Below are positions 45,891 through 57,970 of a stretch of DNA of 64,000 nt, piece by piece. Under the pieces are notes generated by a model. The model did not search any database. It saw nothing but the letters and a program-made list of their open reading frames with translations, and was not told the origin of the DNA. Location: the NCBI RefSeq assembly GCF_904849725.1, contig NC_058519.1, positions 532,774,316-532,838,315 of the forward strand. Reading direction: 5' to 3'. The stretch is from Hordeum vulgare subsp. vulgare (lineage: Eukaryota; Streptophyta; Magnoliopsida; Poales; Poaceae). Position 1 is the first letter of the stretch. Each line of letters starts with the position of its first letter. Both the position numbers and the translations under genes were made by a program.

Positions 45891-46526
45891 ATAAAATTGC
45901 ATCAGTCACTTCCGTCCACGGCCCTTAGATCGTAGATCTTCCTTCTACCTTCATCCTCGCGCAGCCACAGTCAAACCAGACCTAACCGCCTGCCTCCGCC
46001 GGTTGGCGCCATCTCGTCGCCCCGCCCTCTCCTCTACCTGCCCCACCGACACGCTGGCCGCCACCAAAAAACAACCCCAACGATCCCCTGCAACCTCATC
46101 CCCTAAGATAGATAATGTGACCATGGCTTCACCCCATGATAGGTCATGGCTTCCCCTTAAGATAGACAGTGGGGATTTCTTCTCCGGCGAGAAAGAAGGA
46201 AGGTGACTGACGTGAAAATTTTCAGGTACCTGAGAAATTGGCATTAAAAATCCTCAAGGATGTGATAACTGGTTACCGGCTAATTTGCTCCACAAACTTC
46301 ACCGACTCATCCACAGGAAACTAAAAGACCAAATAGCCACGGTAAAAAGGACAAAATAGATGAATTTTTAGGACTGTCACGACCACAAACTCAATACAGC
46401 TGGAGGTATGAAGTTTACTTCTAGCATGATAGCCAGACATGTTCAGCAGCTACGCTCACAAATGCACGAAATTTTGGGGATTGCGTGAAACTCGCGTTCA
46501 TTTAAGCATCAGGTCGGTCCATTCAT

Positions 46527-49500
46527 TCAGCCCCAAAGACTGTCTGGAGGCTGGCTATCAGGCACCTCCGTGTCCTCCAGCAGCTCGGTTGGTTTCAGCC
46601 TCGCCTTCTTGTAGCTTCTGGAGCCTCGGAGGACCGAGTTGATGTCACTCCTCTGCGACCTGAACAAATGGGGTTCAAAGCAACTCAGATCTCAGCAAGT
46701 TTCAACGTGTGAAGACCAGTAAAAAGCAAAAGGCGGGCTATGTTCGTCCAGTCAAGCAGTTTTATCCAAAATGTTACCGTGCATGCATCTATGCCCAGTG
46801 GGAATACAAGACGGCTACAACATAGCTACCATAATACTGTATACTGTGACCAATTTGGTATGTATTTTATCAAAATAAGCAAGAAAATAATATACATTTT
46901 TATTTGTTGTTGTTTCTTTTCGATTACTGTTCATGGGAGTGCATAGTCCTGGTTTATTGTTTTTGTTTCTTAGGTTTATTTGCGTGAATTGATCTGGGTT
47001 ACAATTCAGGTATTGTTTCGCTTTATGATTTGGGTGGGTTAATGTTTCTCGTTTATTCCGGTATTGTTTCGTTTTCACTGGCTTTACTGTTCCAGGTCAA
47101 GGGAGGAGGAGTCCCGTTTCTTTCTGCATTTTTTACATTTCTTATGAATTACTGTTCACGTGAATGCATTGTGATGTTTTGCTTTTTTTGGTTGTTCCGG
47201 TTTATTTGGGTGTATTGTTCTGGTTTTAAAATTTGATTGCTGTTTCAGTTTTATAGTTTGTGTGGGTTAAATTTTTCAGTTTATTTAAGTGTTGTTCTGT
47301 TTTTGTTTATTTGGGCTATTGTTTCGGCTAGTAGTTATGAGTTCATTTGGATAATGTTTTGACTTTTGTTCGGTTATTTGTTAGTGCATTTTTAACAGTT
47401 GTGTTGTAAAAATGTGCAGTAATCGGTCAAGAACTTATTTTCCCATGAATTGCTATTTATGCGAATATAAAGTTGTGCCCTTATTGTTTTTGTGCCCTGG
47501 CAACCCTTTCATTGGAAAGAATCAGGAGACGATTGAGGCGGTTGTGCATGGGTATGCCGGCGTTGAAAAAGGATGTATATGAAATTCCAAATCCTAAATA
47601 TCTATATAAGGATGCGAGGGTGGAGGAGGGGTGGGGGGAGAAATTATGTTTATACAGTGTCCCAGTTTTTTTTTAAAAAAAAATTGTATATTTTTTCTTC
47701 GATGAAGACTAAAAAATGTTGGAAATAAAAAAATAAGGAAAAAAATTAAGATTCTTTGGAGCACTGTTAAACTGAGAGTACTATTCACATGTGTCACTAT
47801 TGTCAAACCGGACAGTAATCTTTTAAAAAGTAAAAAATAAGAGAAAAAGAGAATCCTTTCCGCTTTACTACATGTACTTAGAAGTTAATGTTCATTTGTA
47901 GCTGTTACATTCTGCCAACTTCAGTATAGTAACTTGTGTGTGCGCCGCTTTAGTACAAAATAGTTGAACAGTAAACGTATGAAAAAAAGTCAAAAAAGAA
48001 GAAAAAACAAAAACTTGCCGTTTTAGTATAGTAACGTCCCGTTTTACTAGCTTTACTGCTCCCGATTAGTTGGGGTTGTTGTTTTGGTTTATTTGGGCTA
48101 TTGTTTTGGCTAGTAATCATGAGTTCATTTGGATAATGTTTTGATTTTTGTTCGGTTATTTGTTAGTCCATTTTTAACAGTTATTGTGTGGTAAAAATGT
48201 GAGTAGTCGGTCAAGAACTTATTTCCCCACGGATTACTATTTATGTGAATATAAAGTTCTGGCCTACTGTTTTTGTGCCATGGCAACACTTTCATCGGAA
48301 AGGATCAGGAGACGATTGAGGCGGTTGTGCATGGGTATGCCTGTGTTGAATAATGATGTATATGAAATTCTAAATCCTAAATATCTATATAAGGACGCGA
48401 GGGTGGAGGAGGGGGGGATTATGTTTATACAGTGCCCCAGTTTTTTTTGGTAAACATGCATTTTTTCTTTGATGAAAACTAAAAAAAAATGGAAAATAAA
48501 AAAATAAGGGAAAAAATTAAGATTCTTTGGAGTACTGTTCGCATGTGTCACTATTGTCAAACCGGGCAGTAATCCTTAAAAAAGTAAAAAATAAGAGAAA
48601 AAGAGAATCCTTTCCGCTTTACTACATGTACTTAGAAGTTACTGTTCATTTATCGCTGTTACATTCTGTCAAATTTAGTATAGTAACTAATGTGCTTGCC
48701 GCTTTAGTAGAAAATAGTTGAACAGTAACCGTATGAAAAAAAAAATCGCTGTTACATTCATCAACTTTAGTATAGTAACTAATGTGCTTGCCGCTTTAGT
48801 AGTAAATAGTTGAACAGTAAACGTATGAAAAAAAAGTCAAAAAGGAAGAAAAAACAAAAGCTTGCCGCTTTAGTATAGTAACTTATTAATGTGTCTCTCA
48901 GTTCACATTTGCAGTGTGCTAAACTAGTTCTTCTATATAGAGATTCGAGAACTTACAAGGATGCAATGCCTTCGTCATCAGGTACGTCGCTTCCCTCCCC
49001 TGCCGTGGATGAAATGCCTGTTGAATGCACATCAGTTAGCCAATTTCCACAGGTGGACCAGCATATCGGATGCAAAGTCGGAAAACGGTTCGTGATCAGC
49101 CACACTGAATGACAAACACAGGACAAACCATGGATTGTGAATGTCTACCAACAGAATACTAAAATCAGTAGCACTATATTGTATGCCATTCTGGAGATGG
49201 TACACTAAATACTGAAAAACAGGAATTTATCAAAGCGAAGCAAGAATCCTGGAATTTTTTCCACTGCTTGGTACTTTGTCTGGCAAAGGAACACACAAAA
49301 GATAAGAAGCAGTTAAATAAATGCATTACTAAGAGCAAATGCAATCCAGCATAAAGTTGGCCAGCTGGTACCTATTCCAATGTGATAATATTACATGTTC
49401 CTACCTGAGTCAGCAGATGTTGATGAATCATCTGATGAATTTTCCATGCCAGCCTTTTCACCCATGGTGTTCAATAGTTCATCAGAGTCTTCACTTATGG

Positions 49501-52500
49501 TGCCACTGAAAATTGTGCCAACGCCTCTCTTACTAGTGTCCTTCTTGGATTTGTCATTGAGCTGTTCATATTTTTTTCTTGGAACTTTTCGAACTGCTAC
49601 TCTAAATCGGTTAACGGATGGTGTGCCATAAGTGCTTTCATTTGATGCTTGTGGGCTCATGGGACTGCTCTGAACAACATTGCTTACAACCTTAGGATTT
49701 GCATTTGCCCTCCCATCAATAGCTCCGTCATGTTTTCTATTCTTACCATGATGCTTTGTCTGAGAAGGAGAGTTCATTTGCTCTTTGTCCATGCGCACAT
49801 GGTCCTTCTCAATGGGCAAATCAGTCTGATTGTCAGCACCAACCTTGCTTTGGCGGGGCTTCTTTTCAAGAGTGCTATCACGTGTGGCATCTTCTTTTTC
49901 CTGTTGCAGCATACTATTATTCTGAACAGCTTTATCCTTCTTCTCTTTTGCATTGCCCTGATCCGTTCTTCCTTTCTGCGGTGCGGAATTATCAGCATCT
50001 TGATTACCACCATCAGTATTTTGAGACTCGGGTTTGACCAAATCCTGTTTTCTTTTGCTCTTCTTTCTCTCCCTGGTTTTCCTCACATTACCATCTTCTC
50101 TGTTAATGTTTTCTTCTTCTGTCTCCTGTTGCAGCATACTATTATTCTCAGTGATTTTATCACTGCTCTCTTTTGCATTGCCCTGTTCTATTCTTCCCTT
50201 CTGCACTACAGAATGCAGCAAATTTTGTGCACAATTATCAGTGCCTTCATTATCACCAATAGGGTTTTCGGACTGGGGTTTGAGCAAATCCTGCTTTCTT
50301 TTCCTCTCTTTTTTCTCCTTGGCCTTCTCCACATTACCATCTTCTCTGTTGGTGTTTTCTGCTGAAACAGATGGCACACCCACACTGCCAGAACCAAAAT
50401 GATCAGCTACACTAGTTTTATCTGTATGAAGATGGGATTCTGGCAGATCATTTGGTTCAACAATACCAGCACGTTGAGATTGCATATCTGGTTTTCTTTT
50501 GATTTTCCTTCTGCCCTTAACTTCCCTTATAGTAGTTTCATCATTGTTTTCTGCAGAAATAGATGGGACGTTCATCCCACTGGGGCTAAAATGGTCAAAG
50601 AAATTGATTTTGCCATTTTCAGAACGAATCACTGCAGAATCATTTGGTTCAACAGCACCAGCAGAACCTTTATGAATAGCTGCTCCCTCCTGTGCCCTGG
50701 AGTTGATCAAATCTGCAACAGAACCTTGTTCCAAAGCAGTATCCTGACTCTGAAGTTCAGTCTTGGAAGATCTCTTCCTTCCCTTTCGAGTATTAGGCTT
50801 GTCAAACGTGACAGTTGTGCCATCTTTATGAACAAGTAGTGATTCTGTTGGAGCTCCTACTGTATTTTTGTCATTCTGAGTCCCACCAATGTCAGTTACA
50901 TATTTTTCCTGGTCATCCTTTATGAACTGGTTATCTTGTACATGCGTGGGATGATTTATTTCCTGTATTTTAGGAGTCTGAGTCTTCAAAGACCTTTTGC
51001 TTTTTTGCCGTAATACTTGAGCAGTACTTGCAGGAGCATCAATTGAAGAACCTTCCAGAAGTAATTCTTCTTTGGTGTCATTTCCTCCTGCCAAGTCCTC
51101 TGTGGGAACCTGCCTGACTTGCTCACCCAAAGACGGAATAGCTTTACCGCTATCGGTAGGAACATGCTTTAACGAAGTCTTCTTCCGCTGACGCTTAGTG
51201 GATTTCGTTCTGCCATCAGCTGGCACTATTGTATTCTCAGTCAAAACATCATTAAGATCATCAGAGTGATTATCTGCTAAATATTTCAGAGGTAAGGCCA
51301 CACTAACAACACCTTCAGTATGTTCCTTTACTGGATCTCCACTTAAGTTGTCTGTGCATTCTATATCTGCCAATACCTCATTAATCACATTGGTTGCTGC
51401 TACATCCGCGGTTCCACCAAGCTCCCTGCAGTCACTACCCGTTGCTTCTCCTGTAGTCCCTTGTGTTGTTTGCTCTGCATTTAGGGGATCAGCACTTGTA
51501 TTTTGTGTTGAGCTTCCACCTGTAGCGAGTCCAGATGATTTTGCCAAATTTTGAGTAGAATCATCCTTTGAAGACTCTAAGCGGAGTTTTCTCTTCTTTT
51601 CACGCTTCCCATCACCATTTGGATTTTCTGTGACAATAGAAACCCCTTGATTCACCTTGCTTGATTCACTTACAGTCTCCCCCTGAGCATTGGTAATGGA
51701 TCCAGATGGTTTTGACACACCTTGAGTAGGACCACCCTTTGAAGATACCGAGCGGCGCCTTTTCTTCTTCTTCAGTTTTCCGTCACCATCTGAATTTTCT
51801 ATGACATTACAATCCCCTCCCTGCACATTACTTGCAATCTGCCGCTTATAAGGATCATTTAAGATCTCCCCCTGAGTAGACATTATATCTGATTTGGCTG
51901 CTTTCTCGCTATCCCCACACTGGACTTTTGCTTCAGCAGTATCCATGGAAGATAGGCCAACAGAACTAACCTTATTTGATTCCTGGCAATTCTTCTCATG
52001 AGAAATATTACCGGCTGTATCTGCCATATCCAAGACATTATCATTTTTACTTCCTTTCTCCATGTTGCTTACCTCAACTGCTCTTTCATCATGATATCCA
52101 TCATTGATTCCTTCTGCAATTTTCTCTTCACCAGCTACAACTTTGCAGGCAGAATTACTGGTCTCTTCAAAGGTCGGATTTCCATATCCTTCATGTACAA
52201 GATCGATGTTACTTTTGTCAGCAACAAGATCAGTAGTTGCCTTAGCATCAGTACCCAACTGGCTTCCACTATTGAGTTGTGATGATGGAAGAAGCATGTC
52301 AGATGGTCTGACCATTGCTTTGTCTCTGCTAGTCATTTCGACATTATCTGCACCATCCCCCACTTGCTTGTCACCAGAAACAACACCAAGATAATGGTCT
52401 TCGACACTATGCAAAAGGTTTTCCTTTCTTGCGAGTAACTCCTCTCCAATCAGGGCCACATTGCTTTGATTTGAAAATCTACTGACATTTGCCACAGGAC

Positions 52501-54204
52501 TTGTTTGTACATCAGTCGCCAGGCTTACTGATGCATCCTTTGTTTCCATATTCAGATGTGACGAGGATGACAACTGCACATCATTTGGCACTGCATCATG
52601 TGCATGAACATTAAGCAATGCTGCAGCCTGCTCACTACCTACAAAAGCAGATAAACTGTTAGATTTTAAAATAACTCAACATAAACAATGTGAAGGGAAA
52701 TCAACATCATTAGCAGGTTCAACCTCATGCCTCAACAGACGATACAACTACAGACAGCATAACTTTTAACAACTTACATGCATACTGAAAAGAGGTTAAT
52801 CAAATGACATGAGAAAGAACATATTGACTCAAGCATGTCAAAGAAATCCACAGCCTCCACTAAGTGAGAAGGAGCTGTAGATTGAACATACACAAGAGAT
52901 TTGATACAAAGGTTAGCTTCACAAACACAAAAACTTGAATGATCAATTCAACTGAATAGCTAACCTCATATCCAGAATAACACATTAACCAACGATAAGC
53001 AAAGTAGCAAAATACAAAACAGTAGCAATGCTAACTTGACTCAACAATTAATACAGTTCAAAGGCCACAGTGGATGCTAACTCAATACCTTCCAGCATTT
53101 GAGGATTTACACCGCCTGATATTGTTGCAGGCAACTCCATAAGACGTTTGTCCATATCAACTCCAAGACAACCTCCACTTTGTCTCCCTCTATCCTCGTC
53201 TCTACAGTAGTGTGAGGCCGTCGCAAGTGCAACCATCCTGACATGCAGAAAGCACCCAGCTTTGACTTTGGAAAATGCACTCTTCACTGCCATCGAATCA
53301 GAGAGGTGGTACATTGCCCCCTTCCTTAGCACCTGGCGGAAATACTAACACGTTTAGAAACTTGCACTACCCTTTCAAGGGTCTCCAGATTGCACATGCT
53401 AACTGTATGGAGTTTCGAGAGAACATATCATTCAGTCCAGGGCTATGAGGGGGGAAATGAGTGCCCTGACAATCAGAATCAAGATATACATCTTTCAAGA
53501 ATCACAATTCATGTATATATTCAATGAACTTTGTAAATTTTCATAGCCATATATAGCATTTTTTTAATCAAATAAACCAGAATCGTTAGTAAGCTCAATC
53601 TCCATTAAGCGTTTGAAGAACCATACACACTGATTAGGAGGTAGGGTTCATTGAGGTTTGGGGATTTGGAAGCACTGTGCACCCAGCTGATCAGACGTTA
53701 ATGAAGTAAAACGTACCCATACTAAAGCATCTGATCACCTAACAAAGCACTGGAAAACCTACACCGAAACGTCCATACACGAGACAAACTACATGTCAAA
53801 ATACACGAAATCTAAGCGACCATGAGGAGCTTACTACTCTACATCCAGACAATAAATAAATCATGTAAAAACATGAAAACGATCGAAGCCGTAAACTATA
53901 ACCTGAAACGACTTGACGGCGACGGGGCCTAGGTCGGGGAAGGCGGCGGCGTGCTCCACGGCCACTTGCGCTACGGGGAGGCAAACAAGCGAATCAGATT
54001 AGGTTCTCTCAGCCTGGGTTTGATAGGAAGAGGGGAGGCGACGAGGGGCGTACACTTGAGGCGGCGGATGGTGGAGTCCGCGGCGACGTTCAGGGCGAGG
54101 TTCGTGCCGAGGTCGGTGTCGAGGAACAGGGCCAGGTGGTCGCCTCCGTCGGCGGAGCGCGCCTGCGGCGGCGGCGGTGAAGGCGACGACCGCGAGCCGG
54201 CCAT
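46527..54204 (-). CDS. Large disordered Lys/Ser-rich plant protein of unknown function, 6 exons, 1,294 aa
   Basis: Hand-built exons on the minus strand: 54204-54054, 53964-53903, 53332-53089, 52638-49405, 49017-48957 and 46659-46527. All introns are GT-AG, phases agree and the total is 3,885 nt. The N-terminal ~150 residues look folded (DHLALFLDTDLGTNLALNVA, AMYHLSDSMAVKSAFSKVK). The 3.2-kb exon 4 encodes ~1,080 residues rich in Ser, Asp, Glu, Lys and Asn. Basic clusters of nuclear-localisation type recur (KLKKKKRRR, KREKKRKLR, RKGRKR, RRKIKRK, KKERKRK), each in a similar context. The C-terminal part (VNRFRVAVRKVPRKKYEQ, then FSGTISEDSDELLNTM) leads into two small exons ending KPTELLEDTEVPDSQPPDSL before the stop. 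Nuclear or nucleolar location is inferred from composition. I recognise no enzymatic domain. Exon 5 (61 nt) was found by phase and its GTAAGT donor. Confidence 0.8.
47321..48890. repeat. AT-rich duplicated block in the last intron of the disordered-protein gene
   Basis: A ~600-bp unit near 47321-47960 recurs near 48100-48740 with an offset of 782 bp (GAGTTCATTTGGATAATG at 47339 and 48121). A third partial copy of its tail (GCTGTTACATTC...AACAGTAA) lies at about 48745-48890. Both full copies contain a plus-strand string translating as LRRLCMGMP. The intron is 2.3 kb, far longer than the others. Origin as an unclassified repeat insertion followed by duplication is inferred. Confidence 0.7.
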
Positions 54205-55504
54205 TGCTGGGGTGCGGCCGCCGCCAGCAAGAGAGGGGAGGAGAGGGGTTTGAGAGAGAGAGGCGAGAAGCGGCGGCGTATTTTGGGGGTGCGTTTTAGG
54301 TTATAGGCCAACCATTTCGAAATTACCGGAGATTTTTTTAGGAAGGGCGCGCATGGCCAAATAAAGAGGCAAATTTGGCTCTACGGTACAAAGCGTTTGT
54401 CCTTTTTCACAAGAAGGTCCTCTTTTATTACACCACAAAGAGTTTTCCCTCGCTTAACTCCGAATTTACATTTGACAGATGTATTCTCTTCTAGACCAAA
54501 TGATCATACATATATTAATAACTACAGGTAGATATTGTAGTATTATGTACAAACTATGACATGCTTATATAAGGGGTACCCGCAAAAAGAAAACTTATAT
54601 AAGGTGGAACTTGCACAAAAATAAATATGTGAGGAAGGGTTGCTTGCTAACTAGTAGTATGTTGCCTTTGATTGATGTTTTGGAGAGCAACAAAAGATAT
54701 CGACACAAAAATGTGTCCAGTTCTAAGATAACACGTATCAAGGGAGGTTTATAAGATTTGGTTCTATGTGTTTGCATCACCATAACCAGATAAAACATTG
54801 TCTTGTTCATGTAGTGTAGAATTCATAGAAAAATCGGGCGAAAACCCATGCGGGCTATCGCGGAGAATGATTTATCTTGGTAAGGTTTAATGTTTTAACT
54901 TGATTTGAATGAAATACTAAACTTTCCTACACCGAGATTTAAAGGAGAGTCGGGTAGGATATAATTACAGTACGATATTCTGAACTAAGTTTACAACTTC
55001 CCTACGATTTTTTATGTGCTAGGCGCTGAGCGAACGTTGTGCCTTCGCTTAGTTCAATGACGGCTTAAAGTGGTGCCTAAGCATGCTTTAGCGTTCTGCA
55101 TGGTGTCGTGCGGGCAAGAGCAAGGGCATCCCAAAAAATGGTTAGGCATGTATTAAGCCTAAAATCCCAATCATGTAGGGGAAGAAAAGACGAGGAAGAG
55201 CTCGAGTTCAAGGAGGGGGAAGAAAGATGACGGTGGTGAGGTTGGGGAAAAGAAACACCCGACTGGAGTATAGACAAGAAGGAGCTCGAGTTTAGAGAAG
55301 GGGGGAGGCTGGCAACTTCAAGGCCAAAGAAGATAATGCACGATACTCCAGCCTGCAAGAGGAGGAGCCCGCGATCCTGAACGAAGGGAAGGACTAGTGG
55401 TGAGGTCACTACTAGGAAGCATGGTAGGAACAAAAATCTATGTCTACCAATCATCCCATGATCACTATGAAGAAGCAGGTATGATTGTATCTAGATTGGA
55501 TTGC
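54205..55504. other. Promoter of the disordered-protein gene and gene-poor spacer
   Basis: 54205-54300 is GC-rich leader or promoter sequence for the minus-strand gene. No TATA box is obvious. From 54300 to 55504 I see AT-rich DNA with no convincing gene, repeat boundary or RNA. Short minus-strand frames there have no recognisable domain. Confidence 0.4.
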
Positions 55505-56134
55505 TTAGCAATGTAACACAACGGAGAGGAGAGTTGGTGAAGCGAGTTGATGCAGATTTCCCATAAATAGGTTATATCTTCCATTTGCAAAAAAAATGTC
55601 CCTCAAATCAATCTGTAGATCGAGCATCGAAAACACAGTGCCTCTACAGGTATCCACGCATAAGATCCCATACATTAGAGTTGCATAGTCTAGAACTAAG
55701 CTATGCCATATAACTAGAGGTGGAGGGGTAGCCTTGTGGCGTAGGAACAATTCCCCCAAAGATATAGGGGAGAGCACAACCACGAGGAACGAGGCACCAG
55801 AAAAGTGTGTCATTTGCCCCCTATTTATAATAGTGGATAGATGGCCAAGTTAGAGGAGGAGGCAACCCCCAAGGGGTGCACCCCATCTAGGGCGGGCTGC
55901 TCCTAGGGTGGCACCCCAACCTAGTGGCACCATAAGGTGGTTTGGCCCCCAAGCAAGAGGGGCACTCCCACTAATGGCCAAGGTGTCCATGTAGGGATGC
56001 CCCGTTTTGGTCCATTATCAAGAAGCGGCAAACGACGCCCTCTGGAATTTATCATAACATTTTATAAACTTCTAGAACATTTATATGTCTCTAGGGGATT
56101 TTTAGGGTTATCCAAGTGTAGGACTTTCCCTTTT
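55505..56134 (-). repeat. Decayed LTR-like promoter block
   Basis: A minus-strand TATA box (CTATTATAAATAGGGGGC, near 55819-55836) is preceded upstream by GGGTGCACCCC / GGTGGCACCCC type G/C-rich words, the look of a Triticeae LTR U3. LTR ends and target duplications were not found, so it is only an LTR candidate. Confidence 0.3.
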
Positions 56135-56952
56135 TGTAACCTTCCATGTGGGACCACCTTGACTTTGTCATGAGAGTTTCTTTGCATGTATGATTTCATG
56201 TGTCACCTTCTATTCTTATTTTGCATGCATGCATCCATGCCATACCATCCTTTCCATACATCATGATTCTATGTCCTGTTATGCTTGCATGTGATCTTGC
56301 TAGGTGTGATGTTGTGGTATTGTAATATCTTGTGTGATGCATGTGATGTTGGTGTGTGATGTGTAGGAGTGAGTGCTATGTAATTTCAAAGCTCTTTGCT
56401 ATTTCAAACCCTTTTCCCTCCTTTTATCTCATGTCAAAATTCTATCTTCCCAAAAGTTATTCTAAAATGTCTTGTGTTTAGAGTTTATTGTGGTTATGAT
56501 GATGTGTGAATTTGTTGTTTTGTTCTTTGATTTTAAAGGTGCAAATAAACCCAAAACAGTAAATTAATTACTGTTTTGCATTTATTCCAAATGGCTCCAA
56601 ATATTGTTTTCCTATTTTATTCTAATAGGCCATAATTCCCTATGGCCAGGGGCGTTTTTGCTTTGATTTTTACCCCATCAGAACTGCTAGTGGATTTAAA
56701 TCCTAGCTGAGTTTATTTTTTTAAAAGATTCCAATCCCTCTCAGCCCTCTCCTCTATCTGACGCCTGTGGCAATCAAACCATCGTGGCCCAGCCCATTTC
56801 TTCCCAGGTCACGCGCGCGGGCGTCGTCCTCCTCCCCTTTCCAGCGAGGCAGTGGGGCCCAGGGGTCAGCCTCTCTTCTTTTCTTCTCTGTTTCACCGGA
56901 GAGAGAGCTCGCACGCTGGCCACCGCAGCGCGTCCCTCGTTCCCCTCTCGCC

Positions 56953-56960
56953 CTATAAAA
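56953..56960 (+). promoter_or_regulatory. TATA box of LTR H
   Basis: CTATAAAA lies in CGCCCTATAAAAGCCCTTGG, followed ~30-45 bp later by a pyrimidine-rich leader. It is a good plant Pol II core promoter. Confidence 0.7.
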
Positions 56961-57602
56961 GCCCTTGGCGTCCGTGCCTCGGCTAGGGTTTCCCTTCCGC
57001 CGCCGCTCCACCAGATCCCTTCTCCCTCCTTTCTCTCTCGTCGCGGTAAGGTAAGCCGCCGGATCCTCCATGGCCGACGGGTGAAGGAGATCACCGTCGT
57101 CGCCGTGGTACCTTCTCCTCCACGTCGAGGGGTCCACGAGCACGCGGGCCTCTCCACGGGCTCGTTCCCGCCGCTAGATCGACGTCCCCGTCTCTGCATC
57201 ATCTTCCTCCCGAAGGCCCTTCTTCTCCGACGAGCTCCGCCGCTGCGCGTTCTTCTTCCTGCTACTTCCTATACGGTCGGTCGCTCCTCGACTCGTACGC
57301 GAGGTAGTGCACCCCCTCCTTCCTCCCTGTCTTAGATCGGGCGCCGAAGCAGTAGAGTTCGTCGGCGAGTTGTTCCTGTCGCTGGAGCCGCAGGTCGCCG
57401 TGGCCACGTCGCAGTAGAGCCCCTTGGGCATAGATAATTGCGGGGATGGATCCGTGTGGATGTGGGCTTCCTCCCCTCCACGAGCCGGAGTTGAATTTGG
57501 CTCGCAGCGCCGGCGAGGACCTCCCCTGTTCCGGCCAGTCGTTGGTAGCAGACGAGTAGGGGGTGTCCTCTTCTGTGTTGCAGCGTGTATAGGTTCAGAC
57601 GT

Positions 57603-57672
57603 CGATCCGTAGTGCAGTGGTAGCGCGTGGTTGTGCCTGATGGGAGGGCGCGGGTTCGATCCCCCCCTCGGC
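57603..57672 (+). ncRNA. tRNA-like (SINE-like) Pol III module 1 inside LTR H
   Basis: An A-box-like TAGTGCAGTGG (57610-57620) and a B box GGTTCGATCC (57653-57662) are 43 bp apart, as in a tRNA gene. The D arm can pair (GTGC with GCGC). A T6 run at 57674-57679 resembles a Pol III terminator. The acceptor and anticodon stems do not pair well, so it is a tRNA relic or SINE head, not a functional tRNA gene. Confidence 0.5.
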
Positions 57673-57747
57673 CTTTTTTGTTTTGTTTTTTTACTGCACA
57701 GTGACCACAGTAACAGATTACTCTGTTACTTCCTCTATCCTGTCGAC

Positions 57748-57820
57748 TAGGTGACAGTGGTGTGGTGGATTGTTGCTGTTGCTGGACACCAGAGGCTCTA
57801 GGTTCGATTCCCAGGAGCCC
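57748..57820 (+). ncRNA. tRNA-like (SINE-like) Pol III module 2 inside LTR H
   Basis: A B box GGTTCGATTCC lies at 57801-57811, with CAGTGGTG about 50 bp upstream where the A box should be. A long T run follows at 57827-57835. It repeats the plan of module 1 about 148 bp downstream. Confidence 0.4.
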
Positions 57821-57870
57821 CTGTTTCTTTTTTTTGTCTTTTCTTTTCTGCCTATTTTTTTCCTGTTTTT

Positions 57871-57970
57871 CTAACTCTCAGACAAAGTGGCATTTTAGTT
57901 CTGCTAATTTTTCTGTTTAGCTAACTCTTAGACAAAGTTGCATTCTAGTTCCTTTTCCTGCTAGTATAGT
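57871..57970. repeat. 50-bp tandem duplication in LTR H
   Basis: CTAACTCTCAGACAAAGTGG at 57871 recurs as CTAACTCTTAGACAAAGTTG at 57921. Confidence 0.7.

Noticed and set aside
48184..48453. Plus-strand frame containing MATLSSERIRRRLRRLCM
   Set aside because: It lies in an intron of a minus-strand gene, in a duplicated AT-rich repeat; the second copy begins differently and the tails are not conserved. Kept only as a repeat feature.
49391..52618. A single-exon 1,075-codon gene ending at 49391
   Set aside because: The end is an artefact of reading into the intron. The CAG/GTAGGA donor at 49405/49404, plus two downstream exons with matching phase, give a better model.
55077..55454. 125-codon minus-strand frame rich in Ser and Leu
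   Set aside because: Simple-sequence translation of GA/CT-rich DNA, with no domain and no supporting start context or splice pattern.
57603..57672. Functional tRNA gene
   Set aside because: A and B boxes are present, but acceptor and anticodon stems do not pair, so a working tRNA is unlikely.
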